Assembly (NCBI GenBank): GCA_949752745.1
Contig: OX457024.1
Location: forward strand, 52,097,810-52,161,809
Direction of reading: 5' to 3'
Source of the DNA: Protula sp. h YS-2021
Taxonomy: Eukaryota > Annelida > Polychaeta > Sabellida > Serpulidae
Length of the DNA: 64,000 bases
The notes under the pieces were generated by a model. That model was given only the letters and a program-made list of their open reading frames with translations, was not told where the DNA came from and did not search any database. Each line of letters opens with the position of its first letter. The stretch's first letter is position 1. The position numbers and the translations under genes were made by a program. Shown here one piece after another: positions 10,500 through 21,744 of this stretch.

Positions 10500-11560
10500 T
10501 ACTGTTACTTAAAATTACAATGCAGTGAGGTTATTTTCCTGGAGTTCGTTAAGATTTTACTGAATTTTTTTTGTTCTTCGTCAAAATTTTCGCCGATATT
10601 CTGGCCAATCACAAAAAAGTAATAGCCAGTAAGGTAATATTGCCTGCTGCCTGTCATTAAAATTTCAAGACAGTAAGACTATTTTCCTAGAGACAAGACT
10701 TTACTGAATTGCTTTTTTTTTTAGTTTTTCGCCAAAATTTTGGACAATATTTGGGCAATCCCCAAATATTCTAATAGCTCACGAGATAGTAAGACCTGCT
10801 ACCTTTCTTTAAAATTTCGAAACGGTACGACTATTTTGGCGGAGTTCGTTAAAATTTTACTGAATTTGTTGTTGTTGTTCGCAAAAATATCTGTCAATTT
10901 TAACAAGCAGGAAGGCAGGAAGGCCTGCTACCTTTCCTTAAAATTTAAAGACAGTCCGACTGTTTTTATGGAGTTTGTCAAGATTTTACTAATTTTTTTT
11001 TTAGTTTTTCAACAACATTTTCGTCAATTTCTTTGCTAATCACCAAAAATTGAACAACCAGGTAGATAGCAATGTATGCTACCTTTCCTTATCATTTCAA
11101 GACAGCAATACTACTTTCCTGGAGTTATTTCAGATTTCACTGAAAACATTTTCTTCGCCAAATTTACCGCTAATTTTTGGCCAATCACTAAAAAAAAGTA
11201 AAACCCGGGTAGGTAGTAACGCCTGCTACCTTCAAAAACTTCAAAACAGTAAGACTATTTTCCTAGAGTTAGTTAAGATTTAACCAAAAAAAAAGTAATA
11301 GCCAGTTGCTTTTTGTCAATATTTTAGCCAATTTTTGGCGAGTCGCCAAAAAAAGTACTAGTCGGGTATACCCTTATGCCCCCTACCTTTCACCAAAATT
11401 TTAGAACGTTTTCATCAAAAACCTAAGAGAAGATACGTTTTAAAGAAATTTGTTTTTTGCCCAATATTTCTGCCAATTTTTGACGAATCGCCAAAAAAGT
11501 GATAGCCAGGTAGGTACTTATGTCCACTGTCATCAACGAAAATTTCAAGACATCCAGGTT
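10500..11560 (+). repeat. ~145-bp tandem array, ~7 units
   Basis: Units recur with AAAATTTCAAGACAGTAAGA, CTATTTTCCTGGAGTTCGTT, TTTTACTGAATTT, GCCAAAATTTT and TAGGTAGTAA.CCTGCTACC. Spacing of the AAGACAGTA motif is about 130-150 bp. Confidence 0.8.
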
Positions 11561-12005
11561 AAAAACCTGGGAGGAGAAACTATTTTTCAACTTAAAATCA
11601 TACATAGGCAACTTTCAACGACTGCTATAGCCCCTGCTTCTGTAAGAAGCTGGGGTTAAAAAGTAAAATCGATGTTTAAGTCGCGACTTAGACACCCGAA
11701 ATTACGGTATGAACAAGCTTTTCGCGTCTGCTGCCAGGAACTACGGTTTTATCGACTAGTTGTAATTTAATCATTTACGATTGCAGTTTTTTGTCTGGTA
11801 AAATCGGGCAAGTGCAATTCCGCTCCAATATATGAAAATAAGATTTCACTTGCCGAACGAACAAGTACATGAAGTGTTTAATGTAGAACCCTACGGTATT
11901 TATACACATTTATATTACAACCAAACAGCAATGGAACTAGCCTTCCAAAGGAACGGAGCATAGGCTTTAAGGAAACTATACAACAATAATCAAACTGAAA
12001 CTTAC

Positions 12006-12083
12006 TGTAGTAGGGGCAGAGAGAATACAGAGTGCATGATGCTTGGTTCTCATCAATGAACATGTCCATGTACGGGGCTTTCA
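12006..12083 (-). CDS. Exon of unrecognised host gene, 25 codons
   Basis: The acceptor TTATGTTTTAG|TGAAAG and strong donor CTACA|GTAAGT enclose 78 bases, phase 1 to phase 1. It reads KAPYMDMFIDENQASCTLYS then LCPYY. It joins in phase with 16926-17042 (making V at the junction) and 2989-3206 (making I). It has three cysteines or tyrosine-rich positions in its second half. I recognise no family. Confidence 0.5.
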
Positions 12084-12179
12084 CTAAAACATAATAAAAT
12101 AATATTACACAACAAGACGTTTCAAAACCCGAAAAGAACCAGTTTCTCACGAAAAATTCCAAAAATAATGTTTCAAAAT

Positions 12180-12420
12180 ACCATCAATTGGCAATTTTTT
12201 GGTGAATCTTGGGACAGTCGTACAAAATTTGAAAGGAATTCGATAAAAACTTGGACGAGAAGCAGTTTGAAAACTGGAGAACAAAAAAAACAAACTTCAA
12301 AATGGCACCATTCACCAATTTTTGGCTAATCGCCACAAAAAAAGTAATTTTTAAAGAGAGACACAGCATTGGCACAAAAGCTTAAAGAAATCAGATAAAA
12401 ATTGAGAGAGAAGACGTATT
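12180..12420 (+). repeat. GGATCGCCAAAAA-family repeat, ~1.5 units
   Basis: Contains CAATTTTTTGGTGAATC, GGAATTCGATAAAAA and CAATTTTTGGCTAATCGCCA. 11664-12005 and 12084-12180 show nothing beyond AT-rich DNA and the exon. Confidence 0.7.
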
Positions 12421-12423
12421 TTT

Positions 12424-12645
12424 TTATTGTTTAGCGCCCTGTTCAGCAACTATGATGGCCATATTGGGGCGCAGTTGACAAACGGAACAAGTGGAAAGAG
12501 AATTAAGAATATAGAAATAGTAAAAGAATGGCTGGAAAGAAATTACGATTAGTCACCTGCTACGGCATGTACGGAACAGACACCAGTGGGTCTATTCTGA
12601 AGATTCCCCTAACCCACACGGGGTTTCACATACGTACATACAAAA
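12424..12645 (+). repeat. SINE-like dispersed repeat, copy 1
   Basis: Shared with 39646-39870: GCCCTGTTCAGCAACTATGA / GGCCCGCTCAACAACTTGGA, then CATATTGGGGCGCA, GAAAGAAATTACGATTAGTC and a closing CAGTGGGTCT...ACCCACACGGGG. Two copies in the same orientation in different introns indicate a dispersed family. A pol III promoter is not visible, so SINE is only a guess. Confidence 0.6.
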
Positions 12646-12659
12646 GACGGATGTATGTA

Positions 12660-13409
12660 CACAAATGAAACACGAAATAGTGCCATTTGCCCCATTATTG
12701 GTAAATCGCCAAAACATTTTTTTAAGACATGACCATCAGGGGAACATTTGTATACAATTTACAAGGAATCCGATTAACACTAGGTCGGGAGGAAGCATTT
12801 CAAAAATCGACTGAAAAAATTTTAAAATAGCGCCATTTGCCCAATTTTGGCGAAACGTCTAAAAAATAATTTCCCGTGACAGAAACTCCCGGAAACATTC
12901 TTACAAAATTTAAAAGAAATCTCTGATCAAATTTCTGGGAGAAGCAATTTAAAAATTAGAAAACAAAAAATTCAAATTGGCTATATTTGACCAATATTTG
13001 GCTAATGGGTAGAAAATTAATTTTTAAGAGAGGGCCACAATTGAAATGATTTCGGTAAAATTTGTGGGAAAAGTATTTTCAAAATTGGCAAACGAGAAGT
13101 TTCAAAATGGTGCCATATGATCATTTTTTGCGGACTGCCATATTTAAAGAGATACCCAAGCAGAGCAACATTTGAAAGGAATCCGATAAAAATTGTGGGA
13201 GAAGAAGCATTTTGAATACTGACTAACAATAATATAAAATTGGAACCATTTACCCAATTTATGGCCAATCGCCAAAAAGAGCGGACCATTGGTACAAAAG
13301 TTGAAAAGTCTAGTCAAAATTATGGGAGAAGTATTTTGAAAATCAGCTAACAAAAAATAGAATGTGAAAAAATGGTACCATTTAGTCAATTTTTGGCGAA
13401 CTGCAAAAA

Positions 13410-13441
<32 letters not shown>

Positions 13442-13705
13442 AAGAAAAAAAAATGAAAAGACATCTGGAGAACATTCGTCCAAAATCTGAAAGAAATCCG
13501 ATCAAAATTGTGAAAGAATAAGTATTTTGAAAACTGCCTAACAAAAAAAAAAAAAAAATGAAATGGTCAATTTGATCAGTTTTTGGTGAATCGTCAAAAA
13601 AATTTGAAGAGACAACTATCCAGAGAATATTCCCCTAACAAAAATTTAAAGCAATCGAATCAAAATTGTGTAAGAAGAAGCATTTAAAAAACTGACCGCC
13701 ACTGA
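12660..13705 (+). repeat. ~165-bp tandem repeat, GGATCGCCAAAAA family, ~6 units
   Basis: Units share CCATTTGCCCAATTTTTGGC, CGCCAAAA, GGAGAACATTC and GATCAAAATTGTGGGAGAAG. A long A-rich tract interrupts it at 13405-13454. Confidence 0.8.
13405..13454 (+). repeat. A-rich tract
   Basis: About 50 bases almost entirely A, with three isolated G. Confidence 0.95.
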
Positions 13706-13710
13706 ATTAA

Positions 13711-14030
13711 ACAAGCATGTCCAAGGACATGACCCAGCCGAGTTACCAAACAAGGAAAGAGAAAAACTTGAAACGAATACTGTTGGGCCAAAAAGTGAAG
13801 TATGTAAAGTGCATTTAATTCGAATTTGGAAGCTACCCGAAAAGGGATGTTGGAGAGGTTGGGTTTTGACGATTCACATATTTACCGACATTTACACAGT
13901 TTTACAAAAATTTTAAAATTCCATCATTTGGACATTTTTTCGTCATTTGCGAAAAAAGCGTGACGGACGGACGGACAAACCAAATCCTATATCCCTTCCG
14001 CCAACAAAGTTGGACGAGGGGATAAAAAAG
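13711..14030 (+). mobile_element. Small Helentron-like element K (~320 bp)
   Basis: The 5' end ACAAGCATGTCCAAGGACAT has the same palindrome pattern as element I but different arms, followed by GACCCAGCCGAG. The 3' end has a long stem, TATCCCTTCCGCCAAC with GTTGGACGAGGGGATA (13 of 16 paired, loop AAA), then the GATAAAAAAG terminus. The body includes GACGGACGGACGGAC. It encodes nothing. It is a compact member with both signatures in 320 bp. Confidence 0.65.
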
Positions 14031-14039
14031 TGATTTTGC

Positions 14040-14480
14040 AAGAGCGGACAGGTTAGGTATACAAAATTTGACGAAAATCTTGGTCAATTTGTGGCAGATC
14101 TCCCCATTATTTTTCCGAGAAAAGCCTACCTAGAACATAATTGCACAAAATTTGAAGGAGTTCGATCAAAATTGTAGGAGAAGTAGCATTTTGAAAAATG
14201 GCCGCCAAAAAAGTAAAAATGCACCTCTTCCCCCATTCATCCATTTTTTTTTTTGTGGATCGCCAAAAACCGTAACTTTTCAAAAGAGGGTAGCCCATTG
14301 AACATTTATGCAAAATCTGAAGGATATTCGATCCAAAGAAGCAATTTTAAAATTGCCAACCAAGAAATTAAAAATGCGAAACATTTAGCCAATTTCACCA
14401 AAGAACGCCTTTTTTATTTTCTGAAGAGAGGAGTTCATAGGGATCATTCACACAAAGTTTGAAAGCAATCCAATCAAAAT
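14040..14480 (+). repeat. GGATCGCCAAAAA-family repeat, ~3 units
   Basis: Contains GAGAAAAGCCTACCTAGAAC, TTTGAAGGAGTTCGATCAAA and a GTGGATCGCCAAAAA motif, as in the arrays at 9.4 and 12.7 kb. Confidence 0.75.
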
Positions 14481-14499
14481 AATCAGCAGAAACATAGGC

Positions 14500-15178
14500 A
14501 TCGGAGATGCACAGCCCTTAGCCAATAGCAGTGACATCACTGTGGGCGAGTTACCTTTTGAGATATCGCCCGTACAACAACAAGTTTAAAGTGTGACGGA
14601 CAGACAGACGGACACACAGGTGACAAATTGAACTCACCATTGCACATCTGTACTATTACTTTCTTCCTGCAAGGTTTGGTAAAATTCCGATATATAGTGA
14701 TATTTCAGATATCGCCCGGACAAGAAAAATCTTTAAAAAACGACGGACGGACACACGGACGGACATTTTACAAATTGAAACCCCTGTTGCATATCAACAC
14801 GATATATACTTTCTTCCTGTAAGGTTTGGTGAAGCTCCGATAAATAGTTTTTGAGATATCGCCCGGACAAGAAAAAAGCTTAAAGTGTGACGGACAGACA
14901 GATATTTGGACAGATATTTGACAAATTAAACCCTCGCTGCACATCTACACTATACATACTTTCTTTCTATGGGGTTTGATGAAGATTCGATGAATAGTTT
15001 TTGAGATATCGCCCAGACAAAAAAAGTTTAAAGTGTGAGGGAGGACAGACGGACGGACAAGTGACAAATTGAACCCCCCGTTGCACATCTACACTATATA
15101 TACTTTCTTCCTGTAAGGTTTTGTGAAGCTCCCATGAATAGTTTTTGAAATATTGCCCGGACAAGAAAAAAGTTTAAA
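14500..15178 (+). repeat. ~149-bp tandem array, 4-5 units
   Basis: Units carry TATACTTTCTTCCTGTAAGG, GAATAGTTTTTGAGATATCG, CCCGGACAAGAAAAAAGTTT, GTGACGGACAGACGGAC and AATTGAACCCCCGTTGCAC. Starts fall near 14660, 14810, 14957 and 15104. Related ~185-bp units occur at 19960-20335. Confidence 0.85.
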
Positions 15179-15289
15179 CTAGAGGTGTGTCCGATCGGAG
15201 CACGAATGCCCCGCCTGGCGGATAGTCAGTGACATAATCTTAGTTTGAGGGATGTGATTCTTCTCGAAGAAAGAATGAATAAGCACAGA

Positions 15290-16060
15290 CAAATTGCCTA
15301 AGTTCAAAGGCCTATTTCGACAGAGTAAACGCCTCGTCGGACAAACGGACGACGTCCAGCACAACTTCATATATTAGAAACAATAATCTATAAACAAATA
15401 AATCACCAAACAAATATGTAGAGTGAGGTGCGATCCACAAAACTTAGTACATAAAACATCTAACTGCAGTAACATTGCCTAAGTTCAAACCCCAATTCCG
15501 ACCGAATAAATGCCTCGTCCGACAAAAGGACGATGTCCTGCCCAACTTCAATATATTAGGAGCAATATCCAAAAAAAAAAAACAAAAAACAAAAACAAAA
15601 AGTTTCCGGTCAAATAGCTAGGCTACAGTGCGATCCACAAAACTTGGTACCGAGCACGTAACTGCAATAAAATTGCTTTAGTTCAAAGGGCAATTTCGAC
15701 TGAATAAACGCCTCGTCGGACAAACGGACGACGTCCTGCCCAACTTCAATATATTAAAAACAATAATCTATAAACAAATAAATCACCAAATAAATATGTA
15801 GAGTGAGGTGCGATCCACAAAACTTAGTACATAAAACATCTAACTGCAGTAACATTGCCTAAGTTCAAACCCCAATTCCGACCGAATAAACGCCTCGTCG
15901 GACAAAAGGACGACGTCCTGCACAACTTCAATATATTAAGAATAATATCCCAAAAACAAAAAAAGTTGCCGGCGAAATAGCTACGCTACAGTGCGATCCA
16001 CAAAACTTGGTACACACAGATAGACGGACAGAAGGACAATATTGGCTGAGGGCTAAAAAG
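15290..16060 (+). repeat. Dimeric tandem repeat, 181+198 bp, ending CTAAAAAG
   Basis: ATTGCCTAAGTTCAAA recurs at 15293, 15474, 15672 and 15854, giving alternating 181, 198 and 182-bp spacing. Alternate units are more alike (AGAAACAATAATCTATAAAC in one type, AGCAATATCC in the other). Each has GCCTCGTCGGACAAACGGAC and GTGCGATCCACAAAACTT. The last copy runs into GACGGACAGAAGGACAATAT and ends GGGCTAAAAAG at 16050-16060. Confidence 0.8.
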
Positions 16061-16359
16061 CATTTTGAAAATTGACAACTAAGAAAATCATAAATGCTTT
16101 TAACAGAATGCCAGGTTCTGAAATTACAGTTACTCCTTTTAAATAAAGGAGAAACATAACAACTGGATTCATTTGTATTTAACTGCGCAAACACAACAAT
16201 TCATACGAGTGCCTTTCATTTAAATATGGTTTGTCACAGGATTACACCCAAAGATTTATTAGGTTTTCAGTTTTTTTTTTTTGCCATCTGTTTTCTGTAT
16301 ATACATTTCTGCCAAAGTGATAAAATGTCTTGGTGATTGATCCACAAACCTTCAACCCA

Positions 16360-16652
16360 CAATTGTGTCCGACGGATGGGCTGACGTTGGCCCAAAGTTA
16401 GGTGCACAACAAGGTCCCATCAGCTTTCAATCCATATAGGTTTCAGGTTGGTCGAAGCAAAACAGTAATGCAAGTTCAGTCTATGAGTGTGCAAGCATGC
16501 ACGCATGCATAACGGTGCGAAAAATTTTCTTTCCTCAAAATCACTTTATTTCATCACAGAAACACGTTTCCACCTGAAATTTCGATTGTGGTCACGCACG
16601 CACGGACAAGTCAATTACTATATGGCCCTCCGCTATCGTCGGGCGGGCCATA
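16360..16652 (+). repeat. Dispersed repeat ending in TATGGCCC/GGGCCATA hairpin
   Basis: It runs through GTCCGACGGATGGGCTGACG, a GTGCAAGCATGCACGCATGC stretch and CACGCACGCACGGACAAGTC. It closes with an 8-bp stem (16621-16628 with 16645-16652) followed by AATTTTTTT. The body is unlike the families above, but the hairpin end is of the same kind. 16061-16360 and 16653-16925 show nothing else. Confidence 0.5.
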
Positions 16653-16925
16653 ATTTTTTTTAAAAATGATTTTAATCAGAAAAACTTTGAAATAATAATG
16701 TTGAGAGCCCATTAAAATAAAGATGGGCGAAAACTTAACGTCTACAACAGCCGACGCACATGTGCAAATAGTACAGTTTGCGATTTCAAGTAGGTTTTAG
16801 GTTGTTCCACTGAAACAGAAACTATTTAATTGATGGAATTTTGTATCAGCTATACGGGCAACAAGAGACGGGCATGACAAATGCTGTACAACAGTTTGCC
16901 TTGGTTGTTCGGACATGATAAATAC

Positions 16926-17042
16926 CTTGCTCAGCAGTTAGATTTGAAGGAAGTATAACAGCCAGGGGCATCGATGACGTCAAAGATTGAAAAAAGTCAT
17001 TTGCGACATCCTCTTTAAAATTCGCCAACTTGGTTCTCAAAA
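16926..17042 (-). CDS. Exon of unrecognised host gene, 38 codons
   Basis: The acceptor TTGTCTTTGCAG|TTTTGAG and donor GAGCAAG|GTATTT enclose 117 bases, entering and leaving in phase 1. It reads LRTKLANFKEDVANDFFQSL then TSSMPLAVILPSNLTAEQ. The other two frames contain stops, or fail to join 12006-12083. An exon that leaves in phase 1 is expected upstream and was not found. No family is recognised. Confidence 0.5.
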
Positions 17043-17381
17043 CTGCAAAGACAAAAGGTTACGACAAATGGTACAAAGTAAGAAATCACAATTCAAATTT
17101 CATCACAGATTTATAAAACAGTACATAGGTTACAGGCCATGACTAACACCAGGCCACTTGTTGTTAGCCTGAGAGGAGCAGGCTGTCTTTGTTTGCTTTT
17201 CAAAGCCAGAAAAGTCATGAATAACTTCAAGAGTGGGTTATTCTACTAATTACTATCCCTATTGTGTACTAAACTGCAGTTCTGTAAATATCATCAACCT
17301 TGATTTCAATTGAAACTAAAGCGGTCAATACACACAAAACAACAACAGACAACAACAGACACACGTTTTCAATCGACACCT

Positions 17382-17382
<1 letters not shown>

Positions 17383-17420
<38 letters not shown>
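17383..17420 (+). repeat. Poly-T tract (38 T)
   Basis: Uninterrupted T run. On the minus strand it is a poly-A and could be the tail of a minus-strand retroposon, but no body is recognisable. 17043-17380 and 17421-17830 hold nothing else I can support. Confidence 0.95.
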
Positions 17421-17421
<1 letters not shown>

Positions 17422-17834
17422 TCAACATCTCCCCAGGTAAACCTATAATTCTCCAATAACCATTTTATCTTCCTTTTAACGAAATAAAAGATTAATTTCT
17501 GCAAACATAATCACAATTCATTGTCAAAAATTAAAAAATATAAACAAAACTAGAGTGCCCAGTGCTCACCAACAACAGTTTACCCGAACCTGTCAAACAT
17601 TTTTATTAGCCAGCCAATAACTTTTTTGATTTCGAAAACAAATATCCCCCATAGCCCTTTCATAAAGTTTTATTTGAATAAGTTTGCACTATTTTCAAAA
17701 TAAGGCTGTTTCCCTTATATGAATGTATTTGAAGGAATATATCTCATGTGTCCAGACGTCGGGTTGCGTATCACTTTATCCCATTTTTGGAGGAGGGGGT
17801 GTTGGGTATGCGACTTAATTTGTGGATATTTCAA

Positions 17835-18290
17835 TCCGCTTTTTCCTATACAAGTCCAGGTACAAGTGTTTCATCTGGTTATGGAAGGTGGCCACTACAG
17901 ACAGGTTTAGGGTACGCCTTTGTAACCCAGTCTGGAAACTGGCCACTTAAAGAGGTTTTACTGTACGTCTTTTTTATCTGGGCCATGATGGGGGTCAGTA
18001 AGAACAGGTTTTACTGTACATCTTTTTTATCCGTGTCTGGAAGGTGATCGCTAAAACATGTTTTACTGTGCATCTTTTTATCCAGGTGGGGAGTAGGTCA
18101 CTACTGCGGATTTATTGTACGCAAAGGTCAGGCAGGTTTTACAGTACGTCTTTTTATCCGAATCTGGAAGGTGGTCACAGCAAACAGGTTTTACTTTAGT
18201 ATCCCGTCTTGAAGGTGGTGGTTAAAATAGGTTTTACCGCAGCCTTTTTTATCCGGGTCTGGAAGGTGGTCGCTACATCACTAGTTATCC
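17835..18290 (+). repeat. ~50-bp minisatellite, ~8 degenerate units
   Basis: The unit is about 50 bp, of the form AGGTTTTACTGTACGTCTTT then TTATCCGGGTCTGGAAGGTG and GTCGCTA. Copies diverge by point changes and small indels, so it is an old array. Confidence 0.8.
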
Positions 18291-18364
18291 ACTTCACTGG
18301 TGTTTTTTTTGTTATTTTTTTATTTATTTATTTATTTATTATTATCATTTTTTTTTTTTGCTTA

Positions 18365-19343
18365 TCGCCCCTGGCCATCTGATATAGGTCCGACTCTAAA
18401 CACAACCCTAACTCTTTCATGCAACGTTACGGTAAGAGTCTGTGCCAAAAATGTGGTTATAACCATGATATATATCCTGTCTCCGTACATACATGGTGAG
18501 CTGCTTGTCATAACACAATATATCAGATGACACACTTAAAAGTGAAAAATACTTCAAGGTACTGCAAACAATGCTAATCGTTACATAATCACTCCCATAT
18601 ATGGAATAAGTCTGCGGCGAAAAAAAATTCATGCGCAATGAGGTCATAAACCTATCTTAATTTTCTATAGAAGCTGAATATTTTAATAAAAAGCCTTCCA
18701 ACTTATCCAAGGAATAACTACACCACGTTGGAAATCGATCCGACTATCTGGTTTTGATATTTTGCTTAACAAATAACTTTCTACGAAATGACGTTATCGT
18801 TCGTTCTACTCCGGGAAAACCACCAAGTTTCAATTTTCTCCGATGTTCAACGGCTGAGAAATCTTACACATATGATTTTCGTAATGACGTCACACGCCTT
18901 CCTTAATTTCGCTACACGCCTCAAAAGTTTAAAGAGCCATCCGACAGACCTAAAGAATACCCACATAAAATCTGAAGTCGATACGACTTTCCATTTTCGA
19001 GATACTTTGCACACAAGATCTTGTAAAAATATACACACATTTTGCGTGATGACGTCTGATGCCGTACACCTGCGATCTACTCGCGACAAAATTTAATAAA
19101 ATCTTTCGACCTATCAAGCAACAATCCTACCAAGTTTGAGCTTTCTCCTATGTTCAGCAGGTCAGAAAGTTTTGCACAAAAGATATTTATGTGATTACAT
19201 CATACGCCGCCTTAATAACGTAACATGCGTCAAAAGTTTATAGAACCGTCTGACCTACCAAGGGAATAAACAGACGGAGTTTGAAGTCGACCGGAATTTC
19301 GTTTTTGAGATATCTAGCAACACAATATTTTGTTCACAAGACT

Positions 19344-19374
<31 letters not shown>

Positions 19375-19493
19375 ACACACAGAACGCACAAATATTCTAT
19401 ACACACACACACAGAACGCACAAATATTCTATACACACACACACACAGAACGCACAAATATTCTATATCTCCCCTTGGTTCGGGAGACATAAT
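18365..19493 (+). mobile_element. Dispersed element C1, tandem ~180-bp core, CTCCCC hairpin 3' end
   Basis: The leader CCTGGCCATCTGATATAGG...AACCCTAACTCTTTCATGC...CTGTCTCCGTACAT is followed by units with ACCAAGTTTGAGCTTTCTCC, GATGACGTCATACGCC, CGTCAAAAGTTTA and GAAGTCGATCCGACTTTC. A CA-rich tract precedes the 3' end TCTCCCCTTGGTTCGGGAGA plus CATAAT. The leader is found inverted at 21940-22075, so the family moves in both orientations. No protein is encoded. Confidence 0.6.
19345..19467 (+). repeat. (CA)n and three ~38-bp AGAACGCACAAATATTCTAT units
   Basis: A CA run followed by three near-identical units, each AGAACGCACAAATATTCTAT plus a CA run. It is a local expansion inside C1. 19494-19955 shows nothing recognisable. 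Confidence 0.9.
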
Positions 19494-19959
19494 TGTTACT
19501 ATACAGCTGCTTTTCATGTTGCAAATTGCACTAGAGGAAATGTTATGCATTTATTACACTGAATAGTCAGTGGTTTACTCAGTTACATTGTAAGGTAACT
19601 GAAAATTTTAGTGAATTTATAGTCACTGATCTTTACCATTTACTCACACACTTCCGTGAATGAGTTGAATCATATTTCTTAATACGAATCTACCGCTTAT
19701 CGTACATCACATGACATGGGCAGGCGCATAGGTTATAACTTACATAAATACTGGAATTGATCCCTAGCCCAGAAATTCATTGCGTAATACCATTCACTGA
19801 TTAGTACACTAAAAGGCCGATAAAAGACCTGTCCTGTGCTGTCACTGCTTTGAACTCAGATTGCTCAAGAAGGAAGGCATGTTTTATAATCGTCTGCAAA
19901 ATGCTTTAATTCCCAGAAAAATAAGTGATAACAAGACAATCGTAGATTGCACATCCCCC

Positions 19960-20335
19960 ACCGCACTCATCTACACTATATTTTCTTCCCTTAAGGTATA
20001 GTAAACAACAAAGTCCAAATTGTGAAAAATCGCAAAAATTACATTTTTTTTAAAAATCGAAAAATAACCTGACGTTGCACAACTACACGTTATATACTTT
20101 CTACTTGTACTTTTTATTGGTCTACAGTGAATAGTAACAAAGATACAGCGTGAACAAACTTGTCTGAAAAACAACAGCCTAAATTGTAAAAAATCGCCAA
20201 AATTACATTTTGTAAAGACATTGAAAAATAACATAACGTTACACAACTACACTTTATATACTTTCTACCTGTAGGGTTTTATTGGTCTACAGTGAATAGT
20301 AACAAAGATGCAGCCTGAACAAACTTGATCTAAAA
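19960..20335 (+). repeat. ~185-bp tandem repeat, 2 units
   Basis: TTGCACAACTACACGTTATA and TTACACAACTACACTTTATA begin two units sharing TTTTATTGGTCTACAGTGAA and GTGAACAAACTTG. Distantly similar to the 14.5-15.2 kb array (TATACTTTCT.CCTGTA). Confidence 0.8.
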
Positions 20336-20645
20336 AACGACAAAGGAATAGGATCTTCGACGTTCAGTTTGAGGTACATGAGGTACACGAAAGTTTGAAA
20401 ATAAGACATCTATATGACATCATATATCTTACCTTATTTCACCACACGCGTCAAAATTGACAGAGCAGTCCGATTGACCCAAGGAATACCAAGACAAAGT
20501 TCGAGGTCAACACAATGCTCCGTTATCGAGACATTTTCCACACAAGATCTTGTTCTGAATATACATATTTCACGTGGTGGCGTCATACGCCGCACTCGTT
20601 CGTTCTACTCGCGACAAAATTTCAGAATCTTTCGGACCTACCAAA
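20336..20645 (+). repeat. Truncated C-family repeat
   Basis: Contains GTCAAAATTGACAGAGCAGT, ACCAAGACAAAGTTCGAGGT, GAGACATTTTCCACACAAGA and GGCGTCATACGCCGCAC, the same order as C1. It stops at the start of foldback FB2. Confidence 0.7.
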
Positions 20646-20649
20646 CGGT

Positions 20650-21219
20650 GACTGCCCACTTGGCCTAAAACCCAGAAGGCCTACGATTATTTTACCCAGA
20701 AGGCCTACGATTTTTTACCCAGAAAGCCTACGATTTTTTTACTCAGAAGGCCTACAATTCTTTCACCCAGAATTTATTACTATTACAAGATGATTGCCCC
20801 CCATTTAGCATGGGTCTAGGACAGTTGCCTGCGGGGCATTAGCCCGAGGACAGTAGCCATTAGTATGGTTCAGTAGGTTGTAATATCAGTTGATTGCATT
20901 TAGAATGTCCTATAGTCGTACAATGTAATATAGTTGCAATTAAAATGTTTTGTGATCCTGAAATGAAAGGGCGACTGACTTGTCATTTGATAACATAAAA
21001 AAAATAAAAGAAATTCAAGTGAACCCAAATCTTATATTGGTTAAGAAAAATATACCGCGGGCTTCTGGCAACAAAAGTGTAAGCCTTCTGGATAGAAAAA
21101 TCGTAGGTCTTCTGGGTAGAGAAATCGTAGGCCTTCTGGGTAAAAAAATTGTAGGCCTTCTGGGTAGAAAAAGTGTAGGCCTTTTGGGCCGTAGGCCAAG
21201 TGGATCGTAGGCCAAGTGG
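20650..21219. mobile_element. Foldback element FB2, inverted arrays of CCCAGAAGGCCTACGATTTT
   Basis: The left arm starts near CCACTTGGCCTAAAACCCAG and holds about five ~23-bp units (ACCCAGAAGGCCTACGATTT). The right arm (about 21060-21219) is the inverse and ends GGCCTACGATCCACTTGGCC when read outward. Between the arms, GGGTCTAGGACAGTTGCC at 20811 matches the terminus of FB1, suggesting a second foldback end inside. No clear target duplication was found. Confidence 0.7.
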
Positions 21220-21744
21220 TTTGTAATCGTTCATGCCTGCTGAGCCTTGAAAATACACAGCAGATGTGACACTCTACATGCTGACGTTTAGAATGAAACT
21301 ATAAAATATTCTGTTTATTTTGCACTAAACTTGGGTAAACTGCGTCGCTGATTAGACAGCAGTACACGACATCCATTGACAAGGAAAAAGAAAGCATTTT
21401 CAGTCTGTAATCACTACAAGTAACAAATGTTTCGAGTTATCTCACAACTGAAAGACATGAGGTAAGAAATGTTGGACCTGGAAAACTGTTCGAGTTGTCC
21501 AATATTTTGAGTTATCAAATTTCAACTCATATAATTATGTTGCAGACTATAACCAGGCTACTGTTAGCCTGAACAGAACAGGCAATCCATGTATGGCCTC
21601 AGTAAATGGCCTAAGTAAACGGTGTGAAAAAGGTCAGGTTATCTGTTGATTTTTGGGCTTGAAGATTACAGAGTAAGCCTGAAATGCTCTGACGCGCATT
21701 TTCAACACAGTTTAATGAAATAAAATGGAGTTTAATGTCCGATT

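Larger units (their letters stand above)
8170..11663 (+). mobile_element. Helentron-like element I-4 (composite)
   Basis: It has the same 5' palindrome and leader as I-1, then a leader variant with ACAACGTATCGAAATTG and CACACACGTGTACTG. Short 51-bp arrays follow at 8608-8700 and 9215-9435, then ~165-bp units containing GGCGGATCGCCAAAAA, and a ~145-bp array. It closes with stem CCCCTGCTTCT/AGAAGCTGGGG (one mismatch), loop GTA, then TTAAAAAG (11631-11663). The stem differs from I-1 but loop and geometry are kept. An unrelated repeat (9990-10330) interrupts it, so a single origin is likely but not proven. Confidence 0.5.

Noticed and set aside
19281..19566. Open frames over the CA-rich stretch
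   Set aside because: They come from the dinucleotide repeat and three 38-bp units (histidine-threonine and cysteine-valine runs).
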